Source: a virus. Taken from it: 27,663 bases of DNA. Of this stretch, positions 8,127-14,451 are shown one piece after another (position 1 is the first letter of the stretch; each line of letters opens with the position of its first letter). The position numbers and the translations under genes were made by a program. The notes below the pieces were generated by a model. The model saw only the letters and a list, made by a program, of their open reading frames with translations. It had not been told where the DNA came from and searched no databases. The stretch lies in IMG/VR virus record IMGVR_UViG_3300025941_000084, positions 1-27,663 of that record, one strand, 5' to 3'.

Positions 8127-8455
8127 CCCCACGCATCGGCACGATCGCCGGCCTGTGCCTGTGCGGCGCGCTTGCCGCGTGGGCGATGTCGGGATGCACG
8201 CCGGCTGGCGCTCCCACGGACAAGACGCAGCGCATCATCGACGTGCTGTGCCGCGGCGACGCGGTGGCGCAGCCGGTCATTGTGCCCGTGGTCGCGACGG
8301 TATCGCCGATCGCGGGGACGGCGGACGAACTGCTGGTGCATCCTGCCGTGGTCAGGGCCTGCGCGAAGTATGCGAGCCGGCCGGCCGAGATCGTGCCGGC
8401 GGTGCCGCCTGACGCTGTGGTTGCCGCGCCGGTGCTGGTCCCGGTCGCGCCGTGA
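8123..8455 (+). CDS. Small lipoprotein of the lysis cluster
   Basis: Starts with ATGA overlap on the previous stop. The 110-residue protein has a lipoprotein signal sequence ending at Cys25 (AWAMSGC), then a compact domain with a second Cys pair (VLCRGDA ... VRACAKYA) and a Pro/Val-rich C-terminal tail. Outer-membrane spanins (Rz1 type) are Pro-rich lipoproteins, so it could be the outer partner of a spanin pair, with the membrane coiled-coil protein at 6316 as inner partner, but the two genes are not nested or adjacent as usual. The homing endonuclease follows on the other strand. Confidence 0.55.
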   Translation: MTPRIGTIAGLCLCGALAAWAMSGCTPAGAPTDKTQRIIDVLCRGDAVAQPVIVPVVATVSPIAGTADELLVHPAVVRACAKYASRPAEIVPAVPPDAVVAAPVLVPVAP

Positions 8456-8497
8456 CGCCGCTTGCCGCCGACTTTTTACCGGGTCTACCACAGGGCT

Positions 8498-9124
8498 TCA
8501 ACGCATCTTCGGCGTCTGGAATGCCCTTTCAACGGACCACCCAAGCCGGAGGCGAGCTTCCACTGTGTTATAAGGAAGACCATATAGGTCGCATCCCTCT
8601 CGGATCGTCATCTCTTTACCGTTCACCGCATACCGTTTCGTCCGTCGAGTGTTGTTGCTTTGTGCAACCCGTGATCTCCATTCGCAGTTCTCGGGGCAGT
8701 AGTTCCCGTTGTTATCAATTCGGTCTAGCGTCAGTCCTGGCGGCCTGGGTCCCATATCGCGGAAGAACGCCTCAAAACTCTCTGCCCATTCCTGGCATAC
8801 TTTGATGCCACGGAGCCCGTATCTATCGAACGCCTGGGCCTGCGGATTTAGGCATCTCGCTTTCATAGCCTGCCAAATACCGTATTCCGTGTGATATCCT
8901 CCCGAGGTAAACCCATGTGTAACCGATCTCCGTATCCTAAGTTCTCTGGCAAGACACCCACAACTCATTGTAAGCCCTCGCCTTAGATTGTTTTGTATTA
9001 TTATCCGTTGGTTACCGCAGTCACATTGGCAAAGCCAGTGTGTGTGCTTGCCGGCGCGGTGATGGAGTGAAATCGCGACAAGACGCCCGTATCTTTGGCC
9101 TGTAATATCGAGAGGAACTGGCAT
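8498..9124 (-). CDS. Phage homing-type HNH/AP2-like endonuclease
   Basis: Start ATG 9124 is supported by GGAG eight bases upstream; the frame is open to 9256 but that part is the endolysin's coding region read backwards. The 208-residue protein begins with GQRYGRL and has a zinc-ribbon-like set of Cys (WLCQCDCGN ... SCGCL). These are followed by a GIW..MKARC...YGLRGI-KVCQEW segment, an HNH-like LDRIDNNGNYCPENCEW core, and a C-terminal helix-turn-helix-like DNA-binding tail (MTIREGCDLYGLPYNTVEARL). Such proteins are free-standing phage homing endonucleases. The gene has visibly lower GC than its neighbours and splits the lysis cluster on the opposite strand, so recent insertion is likely. Its start codon overlaps the endolysin start in CATG. 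Confidence 0.75.
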   Translation of the reverse strand: MPVPLDITGQRYGRLVAISLHHRAGKHTHWLCQCDCGNQRIIIQNNLRRGLTMSCGCLARELRIRRSVTHGFTSGGYHTEYGIWQAMKARCLNPQAQAFDRYGLRGIKVCQEWAESFEAFFRDMGPRPPGLTLDRIDNNGNYCPENCEWRSRVAQSNNTRRTKRYAVNGKEMTIREGCDLYGLPYNTVEARLRLGWSVERAFQTPKMR

Positions 9125-9836
9125 GATCGCCACTCCAGTAGAGGCATTCGCGGCGTGGAACGCCTTCCTTGGACCTGTTGAGGGGGTGCTAAGTCTTAAC
9201 CCTAAGGATAGCGGAAACTGGTCGGATGGTAAACTAGTAGGAACGAAATTTGGCATTGCAGCTTCGTCTCATCCTGGCCTCGACATCGCGCACCTTACCC
9301 TTGCTCAAGCCATCCAGATCAGGAAGACCGAGTACTGGGACGCGATTCACGGTGACACCATGCATCCGTCCATCGCGTTCGTGTTGGCAGAGGCAGCGTA
9401 TGGAAGTGGGCCGGTTACAGCCCGGCGGCAGATGCAATCGGCGCTCGGCGTGAAGCCAGATGGCGTGTTCGGGGCACTCACCTTCGCGGCGATAACCCAG
9501 GCGGTCACGGCGAAGTCTCGGGTGGGTCTGGCGTCCGGCCTGGACGATTTGCTCACTGAGTTCTCGGCGGTTCGGCTGCTTTTTGAGGCGTCGCTCGGTA
9601 CGAAATGGCTCGACTTCGAGGGCGGCTGGACGCGGCGCTTGTTCCGCGGGCTTCTGGTGGCGCGCTCACTGGCCAACGGATCGACTGCAATAGCCCTGCC
9701 TCCCGTCATCAACATACCCGTCACCGTGCTGCCTAGCGTTCCTTCTCCACCGTTCGGTCCCATCACCGATGACGCGGACACATCGGCTGACGTGCTCAAT
9801 GCTGCGGAACTGGCTAGGATCAGGGCGGAAGCGTGA
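9123..9836 (+). CDS. Endolysin: GH108-type muramidase with C-terminal peptidoglycan-binding domain
   Basis: This is a 237-residue protein from ATG 9123 with GAGAGGA upstream; that site lies inside the opposing endonuclease gene. The N-terminal domain matches glycosyl hydrolase 108: FLGPVEG with the expected catalytic Glu20, NPKDSGNW, GTKFGIA, then helices with RKTEYWD. From about residue 95 a PG_binding_3-like region follows (ALGVKPDGVFGALTFAAI). The tail after 190 is Pro-rich. It cuts the glycan backbone of peptidoglycan at the end of infection. No signal peptide is evident, so export would depend on a holin. Confidence 0.8.
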   Translation: MIATPVEAFAAWNAFLGPVEGVLSLNPKDSGNWSDGKLVGTKFGIAASSHPGLDIAHLTLAQAIQIRKTEYWDAIHGDTMHPSIAFVLAEAAYGSGPVTARRQMQSALGVKPDGVFGALTFAAITQAVTAKSRVGLASGLDDLLTEFSAVRLLFEASLGTKWLDFEGGWTRRLFRGLLVARSLANGSTAIALPPVINIPVTVLPSVPSPPFGPITDDADTSADVLNAAELARIRAEA

Positions 9837-9922
9837 CGCCGCTGCCGGTTGCCGCTGTACCGATGATCGCCCCGGCGGTGCTGGGCGTGGGACGGTGGCT
9901 GGTCACGGTGGAGCCGGCCTAG
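9833..9922 (+). CDS. Possible 29-residue hydrophobic peptide after the endolysin
   Basis: A GTG at 9833 overlaps the endolysin stop as GTGA and the frame ends with TAG 9920-9922 in a CTAG shared with the stop of the opposing gene. The peptide is mostly Pro, Ala and Val. Overlap at both ends favours a real gene, but its size and lack of similarity leave it doubtful. Confidence 0.3.
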   Translation: MTPLPVAAVPMIAPAVLGVGRWLVTVEPA

Positions 9923-10119
9923 GCAGCCTCCGGCGGCTCGGTCACCGCCGCTAGCGGACAACCCAATCGCTCGCGCATCAACGTATGATGCTCGGGCGGC
10001 ACGTTCTCCCTGATCCAGTCGCAGGATGCACAACGCTTGCCCGGCGCTGCCACGCCATAGAAACCGAACGCGATGATATGCAGACCGCAGTCTGGGCAGT
10101 CGTATTCGATCTCGTCCAT
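9919..10119 (-). CDS. Small zinc-finger protein (66 aa), last gene of leftward operon
   Basis: ATG 10119 overlaps the preceding stop (TGATG); a GTG one codon earlier is equally possible. The product has two CxxC pairs (CPDC near residue 8 and CASC near 30) that would bind one zinc. Its last nine residues, AVTEPPEAA, are identical to those of the upstream gene. Target unknown. It is the distal gene of the leftward early operon and meets the rightward lysis genes at CTAG 9919-9922. Confidence 0.6.
   Translation of the reverse strand: MDEIEYDCPDCGLHIIAFGFYGVAAPGKRCASCDWIRENVPPEHHTLMRERLGCPLAAVTEPPEAA
9926..9950. repeat. 25-bp direct repeat, copy 1
   Basis: Identical to 10126-10150, exactly 200 bp away, and beginning GCCTCCGGCGG. 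Both copies encode the C-terminal AVTEPPEA of adjacent minus-strand genes. Both could pair in homologous recombination and delete the intervening gene. Confidence 0.9.
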
Positions 10120-10358
10120 CACGCGGCCTCCGGCGGCTCGGTCACCGCCGAGAACTGGTGCGCATTCATCTGCGGCGCGTCGGCCGATACGGGCGCTTCC
10201 TTCAGTCGCCGCCGTATCCGGGTCCGACCGTCTCCCAGTGACGCTATCAAACCATCGACCTCTGCCAACCGAGCACGGGCGTCGGTTATGCGATCTTCCA
10301 GTTCCCGTTTGCGCTCGCGAAGATGTTGCAGAACGGGATCTTCGATGCTGTCGCTCAT
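10119..10358 (-). CDS. Coiled-coil hypothetical protein (79 aa)
   Basis: ATG 10358 is preferred, with GGGAGG eleven bases upstream, over a TTG at 10397 that would overlap the preceding small gene. The product has a strongly charged helix (LQHLRERKRELEDRITDARARLAEVDGLI in outline), a predicted coiled coil, then a basic patch (RTRIRRRLKE) and the AVTEPPEAA tail shared with the next gene. Function not recognised. Confidence 0.55.
   Translation of the reverse strand: MSDSIEDPVLQHLRERKRELEDRITDARARLAEVDGLIASLGDGRTRIRRRLKEAPVSADAPQMNAHQFSAVTEPPEAA
10126..10150. repeat. 25-bp direct repeat, copy 2
   Basis: Second copy of the repeat at 9926-9950, inside the 3' end of the 79-residue gene. With one mismatch the similarity extends three bases further on one side. 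Confidence 0.9.
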
Positions 10359-10359
10359 G

Positions 10360-10464
10360 TCAGTGACATCCTCCCATGTGCTTGCTGTAGGTCTCAACGG
10401 CGATGGCGAAGAACATCGCGCAGACCATGATGGTGATGGGCCAGCGCCATTCGTGCCAGTTCAT
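10360..10464 (-). CDS. Tiny membrane protein (34 aa) coupled to the GcrA homologue
   Basis: ATG 10464 overlaps the stop of the GcrA-like gene as ATGA, and its TGA stop lies one base before the next ATG. The peptide MNWHEWRWPITIMVCAMFF... has a single hydrophobic helix followed by AVETYSKHMGGCH. The tight coupling on both sides supports translation. Role unknown. Confidence 0.5.
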   Translation of the reverse strand: MNWHEWRWPITIMVCAMFFAIAVETYSKHMGGCH

Positions 10465-10985
10465 GCTGCGTCGCGCACGCGCACATACGCGATGCGTGCG
10501 TGCTCCGGGCAGTATGGCCGGTCCAGCGTGGTGACGTTAGCGCAACAGAACCGGAAGCTACTGGTTCCCGGATTGCCGAGCGGCCAGCAGCACTCCCGCA
10601 CCGTCCGTGGCACGTAAGGGGCCGGCAGCGGCCCTGGCATTGCCGGCAGCACCACGGGGCGGGCGAGCGATGGCAGGCCGCCGTCACCGACCGGACGCGG
10701 CAGATGGTGGCCCCCCGGCGGCGGCAGCCTGCCGGCATCGGCGCGGCGCTTGCGCTCCGCCCGCAACCCGGACTGCGGGCCACCGTGCCGGATCGGCGAC
10801 GGGCGCGGCAGGAGTTTCAGCCGGTGGACCTTGCCGACAACGGAGTTTTTCGACACACCTAGCGCGATGGCAATGAGGCGTGCAGAGTGCCCGGCGGCCC
10901 ACGCCGCGCGCAGATACTTGGTGCGCTCCAGCGGCCACTCCGGCGAGCCGGCGGCGTAGGTGCGGCGGCTCCTGGCGGCGGGCAC
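10461..10985 (-). CDS. gcrA: GcrA-family cell-cycle regulator homologue
   Basis: This is a 174-residue protein from GTG 10985, which shares one base with the bet stop. The N-terminus has the GcrA helix-turn-helix: a Trp near residue 17, a helix LRAAWAAGHSARLIAIALG, then VSKNSVVGKVHRL (44-56), matching the family signature of vSrNAVIGKvHRL. The C-terminus has the family's Cys-rich end: C-WPLGNP near 132-139, FRFCC, then PYCPEHARIAYV. GcrA binds RNA polymerase sigma70 and acts at promoters with GANTC methylation sites in alphaproteobacteria. A phage copy could redirect host cell-cycle transcription. The middle is Pro/Arg-rich linker. Confidence 0.85.
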   Translation of the reverse strand: MPAARSRRTYAAGSPEWPLERTKYLRAAWAAGHSARLIAIALGVSKNSVVGKVHRLKLLPRPSPIRHGGPQSGLRAERKRRADAGRLPPPGGHHLPRPVGDGGLPSLARPVVLPAMPGPLPAPYVPRTVRECCWPLGNPGTSSFRFCCANVTTLDRPYCPEHARIAYVRVRDAA

Positions 10986-11947
10986 TAGCCTGCGAGCACC
11001 TTGTCGGCGCCGCTGATCTCCACGTCGGCCAGCTCCGGCACGGTGGCGTCAGGCGGGGCGGCTGGCGTTATCGCCACCAGCAACTCGGTGATGATCGCGT
11101 TGAGTTCCGCGAGCGGCTGGTCCTTCAGGTACGCCTTCATCCGCAGCACCTCCTCGCCACACACCAGCTGGTTGACGGCTTCGGCCGGGTTTGGCTCCCG
11201 CAATGCGTCCTGTCCGCTGAGCCGCAGCGTGGCCAGGAACTCGCCCACGGTGCGCTTGCGAGCGCCGTTGCCGTTGGGTGCCGGCTCGGTGACGCGCGCG
11301 CCTCGCGGCATCGCCGTGGCCGCGGCGCGGATAGGCGGTTCAGCGTCGATTGTCTCACCCGCGAAGGTGTCGCGGCCCTCCATCTCTTCGGCCGTGTAGC
11401 CTGCTGAGAACTCGGGGAACGCCATGCGCAACGCCTGGCTCTCAGCGCACTTGGCGAGTTGCCCGTAAGCACGCTTCTTCCACATCTTGTTCGGCGCGTC
11501 GGTGTTTCGTCCCGCCGTCGCGTAGTTCTCCAGCCAACGCTCATTCGCCACGAATTCGCGGGCCTGCCCCTGCACGATACGTTTGACGGTGACGCGGCAC
11601 CACGCGGGGAAGATGACCGTTTCATCGCCCCAGACCTTCGTCACGTCGGGGCCGAACTCAGGTTCGCTCTTGCCGCCATACTCGCCGCTGCGTGCTGCCT
11701 TGATACGATAGTCAGCAATGCCCGGCATGAGGACATCGCGCATTTCCCATCGGTCGGGATTGGAGGATGTCTTGATGCTTGTCGGCACAATATGCACTGG
11801 CTTTAGGAACGGGTCCATGCCGTTCGCCCTGCAATACGCCAGCACTAGTTGGATGCTTTCCGGCTTGGCGCCGGGGTACAGGGAATTGCCGAGGATGCGG
11901 ATAACATCCTGCTCGTTCTCTGTGCCGACGACGGTCAACTCACTCAT
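10985..11947 (-). CDS. bet: Phage recombination protein Bet (RecT/Redbeta-type single-strand annealing protein)
   Basis: This is a 320-residue protein from ATG 11947 with AGGAG about ten bases upstream. The core (about 15-195) is clear Bet/RecT: VLAYCRANGMDPF-KPVHIVP, MPGIADYRIKAARSGEY, FPAWCRVTVKR, WKKRAYGQLAKCAESQALRMAFPE, GYTAEEM. The C-terminal 120 residues are a poorly conserved extension. Such proteins anneal complementary single strands during phage replication and repair. No exonuclease partner is adjacent. Its start overlaps the end of the upstream truncated gene. Confidence 0.9.
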   Translation of the reverse strand: MSELTVVGTENEQDVIRILGNSLYPGAKPESIQLVLAYCRANGMDPFLKPVHIVPTSIKTSSNPDRWEMRDVLMPGIADYRIKAARSGEYGGKSEPEFGPDVTKVWGDETVIFPAWCRVTVKRIVQGQAREFVANERWLENYATAGRNTDAPNKMWKKRAYGQLAKCAESQALRMAFPEFSAGYTAEEMEGRDTFAGETIDAEPPIRAAATAMPRGARVTEPAPNGNGARKRTVGEFLATLRLSGQDALREPNPAEAVNQLVCGEEVLRMKAYLKDQPLAELNAIITELLVAITPAAPPDATVPELADVEISGADKVLAG

Positions 11948-12263
11948 AGCTATTTACTCCTAACCGTGATCCCTCTTTCGGGATTTGATCGTCGAGTGCG
12001 TGCCATTGCACCTTTCCGCCCGCGTCGAGGAAATCGCGCAGCATCGCCTCGGCTTTCTTCGCTGGCCTGCCCTGGATAATATCATAGTCCCGTGCCGCAA
12101 GCGCCGGATGCCGCCCCTCGGCGTGGGCGATCATCATAAGGGCCACGGCCTGGTCGGTGGTCTTGATGCCGAACAGCCCGGACTTCGCAATAGACGCGGC
12201 CAGCCTCTCGATGTCGTCGTAGGCCAGCGGCATTGAGCGTTCGGTTTTGACGAGGGCGTTCAT
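11940..12263 (-). CDS. Truncated RecT-associated phage protein (N-terminal domain only)
   Basis: ATG 12263 follows TTGGAGAACGCT. The 107 residues contain IAKSGLFGIKTTDQAVALMMIAHAEG-HPALAARDYDIIQGRPAKKAEAML, a conserved block found at the start of longer phage proteins (roughly 250-350 residues) associated with recombination. Here it ends abruptly after GGKVQWHALDDQ with an unrelated 15-residue tail, and the stop lies inside the first codons of bet. From memory of the family this is a C-terminal truncation. It may be a functional small form or a remnant left when bet was acquired. Confidence 0.65.
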   Translation of the reverse strand: MNALVKTERSMPLAYDDIERLAASIAKSGLFGIKTTDQAVALMMIAHAEGRHPALAARDYDIIQGRPAKKAEAMLRDFLDAGGKVQWHALDDQIPKEGSRLGVNSYE

Positions 12264-12275
12264 AGCGTTCTCCAA

Positions 12276-12797
12276 CTAGCGGGTTCGGACGGTTAGCCCC
12301 ACGCCACCGTTCGACAGTGACGCGCCTTCAATTTGCTCGCCGGCTTTCAATGCCGTGGCGAGCGCGGCTTTGTCCGGTTCTCGTTTCACACGAAACCATT
12401 GGTCCCCGAGCCGCGCCTCGTCCACCATCACCTTCGGCGCCCGGTTGGCGACGGAGGCAGTCCACGCGGCAGTCTCCAGCCGTCGCATGTTGATCGCTTC
12501 CAGGGCTTGGAGCGCCACGGTGCGGTAAGCATCCCGGCGCCGCTCGAACCGGGTCTGCCGCTCGGCAATGTCGGCCTTGCGTGCCTTGGCGGCGTCGGCC
12601 AGTGCATCGGACTCTACTGACGCTTCGATAAGGCGTTCGATCACCGCGAGGCTATCGCCGCCCTCGCCCTGCATCATGTCGTGAAACAGAGCGTCGTCCG
12701 TTTCCATATCAGGGCAGATGGCAAGTAGTTGCTCGCGTATCTGCGACAGTTCCACGACCGCGTTCATCACCGCGTAGGAACTCGGCGGGGTGCTCAT
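12276..12797 (-). CDS. Siphovirus Gp157-like protein
   Basis: ATG 12797 overlaps the preceding stop (ATGA). The 173-residue product has an N-terminal acidic helical part and a long charged coiled coil (DALADAAKARKADIAERQTRFERRRDA). It ends in the typical Gp157 C-terminus: MRRLETAAWTASVANRAPKV, D...LGDQWFRVKREPDKAAL, ALKAGEQIEGASL. Gp157 proteins are common in early operons beside recombination genes; the family has been linked to phage resistance when expressed in hosts, and its mechanism is unclear. Confidence 0.8.
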   Translation of the reverse strand: MSTPPSSYAVMNAVVELSQIREQLLAICPDMETDDALFHDMMQGEGGDSLAVIERLIEASVESDALADAAKARKADIAERQTRFERRRDAYRTVALQALEAINMRRLETAAWTASVANRAPKVMVDEARLGDQWFRVKREPDKAALATALKAGEQIEGASLSNGGVGLTVRTR

Positions 12798-13009
12798 TGC
12801 TGCGCGTCCAGAATGGTCTCAATGTATGGTCGGATGCGTGCCGCGTTGTTCTGTATCGAGTTGTGCAGGCGCAGCAGTTTCCCCTGCGCGTCGAGCGGTG
12901 TCGCGGCGTTCTTCACGTCGTCAGACATCTGGACGATCACGCTTAGAATCTCCACGACATGGAGGGCGGATTTCGCCAGCGACGGCGGCGGGCGGGCGGT
13001 GGTGCTCAT
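12794..13009 (-). CDS. Hypothetical protein (71 aa)
   Basis: Start ATG 13009 overlaps the stop of the upstream gene and its own stop overlaps the Gp157 start, both as ATGA. The product is predominantly helical, with LAKSALHVVEILSVIVQMSDDVKNAA and KLLRLHNSIQNNAARIRPYIETIL. No family recognised. Confidence 0.65.
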   Translation of the reverse strand: MSTTARPPPSLAKSALHVVEILSVIVQMSDDVKNAATPLDAQGKLLRLHNSIQNNAARIRPYIETILDAQQ

Positions 13010-13185
13010 GGGGCCGGTTCCCTGGCGGTGGCGATGAACGGTCGCGTTTCGAGCGCGGCAACGGCGTGCGCGTGCTTCAGCAGCTCGCGCTCCAGCGCGA
13101 CGGCGAACTCAGGCTCGATGGCGCAGTGATGCAGCGCATACGCTGACAGGCGCGCAGCGAGTTGGAACAAAGCGTCGCTGGTCAT
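13006..13185 (-). CDS. Hypothetical protein (59 aa)
   Basis: ATG 13185 is chosen because GGAGGGAAG precedes it and it overlaps the upstream stop (ATGA); a longer frame to 13266 lacks such a signal. The product is a helical, acidic protein (LFQLAARLSAYALHH, PEFAVALERELLKHAHAVAALE). No known domain. Confidence 0.6.
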   Translation of the reverse strand: MTSDALFQLAARLSAYALHHCAIEPEFAVALERELLKHAHAVAALETRPFIATAREPAP

Positions 13186-13379
13186 GCGGCTTCCCTCCGT
13201 TGCTGGGCTACGGCTACGGCACGTTGAAACGCGGCGCGCTCCGGCCGCTCGATCAGGGTGCGCCACTCCCCGAGCATTGCCAGCGCGTTGCGGCGGGTGC
13301 GGTGCCTGTGCTGCGGCGCGGCCGCGCGGTAGTCCGCGATGGCAGTGAGGAGATCCGCGAGGCGCTGCTGCCTGGTCAC
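13182..13379 (-). CDS. Hypothetical protein (65 aa)
   Basis: GTG 13379 has GGAG eight bases upstream; the frame is open further but in a region coded by the previous gene in another frame. The protein is Arg/Ala-rich and helical (TRQQRLADLLTAIADYRAAAPQ ... ERPERAAFQRAVAVAQQRRE). Function unknown. Coupled to the next gene by ATGA. Confidence 0.55.
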   Translation of the reverse strand: MTRQQRLADLLTAIADYRAAAPQHRHRTRRNALAMLGEWRTLIERPERAAFQRAVAVAQQRREAA

Positions 13380-13407
13380 GTCCCGCGCTCCGCCGCGGCG
13401 GCGGCGC

Positions 13408-13584
13408 CTACCGCTGCACCCGGCGCAGCAACGGCCGCAGCTCGGCGGCCAGCAGCGCCTCCAGCTCGTCCCGCACGCCACGCGGCAACCGCGGCATCGC
13501 CAACACGCGCTCCAGCACGACCTCCAGCCGCGTCAGCGTGTCGGTCACCTCGCGCCAGGTCGGCGGCCTCGGTCGCGTAGGCAT
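13408..13584 (-). CDS. Hypothetical protein (58 aa), first gene of the leftward operon
   Basis: ATG 13584 follows GGGAGGG at about eight bases. The product is helical: MPTRPRPPTWREVTDTLTRLEVVLERVLAM, then LPRGVRDELEALLAAELRPLLRRV in outline. It ends 28 bases before the next start. A different, longer open frame runs over the same bases but has no ribosome-binding site and biased composition. This is the first gene after the long leader from the putative leftward promoter. Confidence 0.55.
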   Translation of the reverse strand: MPTRPRPPTWREVTDTLTRLEVVLERVLAMPRLPRGVRDELEALLAAELRPLLRRVQR

Positions 13585-13930
13585 GATGGCGCCCTCCCGG
13601 CGATTTCTTACGATTTGTCAGACGCGCGCCGGGTGCAAACGGTGCCAACGGATTACGGGCGTGATGTACGATAGTGTCGGAGCTTACTCGCTGGTAAATA
13701 ACAACTTTATGACGAGAATCTTCGTCTGAATGCGTAACATTGGTTGCGGAAATTGTGGCGGATATTAGTCTGCGCGGGCCGCGAGGGACGGCGACTACCT
13801 CCGCCTCAGTTGCGACCGCCGACCGCCGAGAACGGGCCGACGCCGACCATTCGGCAACGATAGGGGAGAGGACGCAGTGACGATCCGGCACGATGGCCTC
13901 CGCTTCGACAGCGGGGCCGATGTTGGCCTA
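13585..13930 (-). other. Long untranslated leader of the leftward operon (no gene seen)
   Basis: About 345 bases separate the predicted leftward transcription start from the first leftward gene. It includes an imperfect 16-bp dyad at 13711-13726 (GACGA/TCGTC arms) in an A+T-richer patch. Lambda-like phages carry antitermination sites in such leaders; none was recognised here. Confidence 0.4.
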
Positions 13931-13937
13931 TCCGACA
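13921..13937. promoter_or_regulatory. Repressor operator, left (oL1-like)
   Basis: The 17-bp dyad TGTTGG-N5-CCGACA has both half-sites identical to the operator at 14462-14478. It covers the predicted start point of the leftward promoter. Confidence 0.7.
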
Positions 13938-13965
13938 TTAAAAGGCAATGGCCTACGTCTGCCTA
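13937..13965 (-). promoter_or_regulatory. Putative leftward early promoter (PL-like)
   Basis: On the minus strand, TAGGCA (13965-13960) and TTTAAT (13942-13937) are separated by 17 bp. The start point would fall near 13930 within the operator. The -35 matches the consensus at four of six positions and the -10 at five of six. Confidence 0.5.
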
Positions 13966-13976
13966 CCAAACATTTT

Positions 13977-13993
13977 TGTTGGCAGGTACGCCA
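13977..13993. promoter_or_regulatory. Degenerate second left operator
   Basis: TGTTGG-N5-ACGCCA has a perfect left half-site and four of six bases of the right half-site relative to the two strong operators. It lies 56 bp from the first left operator, just upstream of the leftward promoter. Confidence 0.4.
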
Positions 13994-14013
13994 TGAGCGC
14001 GAAAATTGATGAT

Positions 14014-14424
14014 CTAGGCGGCCGTGTGGTTTCGCTCCGGGATAGACAGAAGCCGACACATCAGCGTCCGCTGTTCGTCCGTCATCCCACGCCAAAATTC
14101 GACCCAGGCCAATTCGTTGGGGTCATCAATGATCTGGCGCGGGCTTGGCGCTCCTGGGCCGGGCATCCCATGACGCATCTCATCGATCGTAATATGGAAG
14201 AAATCCGCAAGGGCGGCTAAGGTCTCCCGACCCGGCATGTAGTTGCCGCGCTCGATGCCGGCGATGGTCGAGCGGGCCACACCGATCTCGGTGGCCAACT
14301 CGATCTGCGTGAGCTGCTTCCGCTTGCGCAGAACCTTGATGAGGCGCCCGAAACTCGCGGCATGATTCGCCATGTCGGGCAACATGGCTGGCATTTCCAG
14401 ACTGGGTGCCGGATCAGCAAACAT
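14014..14424 (-). CDS. CI-like XRE-family repressor
   Basis: This is a 136-residue protein if ATG 14424 is used (GGAAGGG just upstream, spacing short); ATG 14370, nearer the domain, is an alternative. The helix-turn-helix is clear: FGRLIKVLRKRKQLTQIELATEIGVARSTIAGIERGNYMPGRETLAALADFF in outline, an XRE domain. The C-terminal 60 residues lack the Ser/Lys autoproteolysis domain of LexA/CI repressors, so induction would need another trigger, such as an antirepressor. It is divergent from the cro-like gene and flanked on both sides by matching operators, the arrangement of an immunity repressor. Confidence 0.8.
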   Translation of the reverse strand: MFADPAPSLEMPAMLPDMANHAASFGRLIKVLRKRKQLTQIELATEIGVARSTIAGIERGNYMPGRETLAALADFFHITIDEMRHGMPGPGAPSPRQIIDDPNELAWVEFWRGMTDEQRTLMCRLLSIPERNHTAA

Positions 14425-14451
14425 CTTCCCTTCCGTGTCGCTGGTTCGCCG

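Noticed and set aside
8452-8805. 117-codon plus-strand frame after the lipoprotein
   Set aside because: It is antisense to the homing endonuclease beyond the first 15 codons, and its composition changes with that gene.
13376-13891. Long minus-strand frame (171 codons) over the leader and first leftward genes
   Set aside because: It has Arg/Ala/Gly-biased shadow-like composition and no ribosome-binding site at its start, and the 58-residue and 65-residue genes in other frames have good ones.
13877-13996. 39-codon plus-strand frame with a GGGAGAGG site and ATGA end
   Set aside because: It spans the left operator and the leftward promoter, and its only downstream partner is the rejected antisense frame, so regulatory DNA is the better reading.
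13993-14220. Plus-strand 75-codon frame antisense to the CI-like gene
   Set aside because: It mirrors the repressor C-terminus codon for codon, has no strong ribosome-binding site, and its start lies at the degenerate operator.
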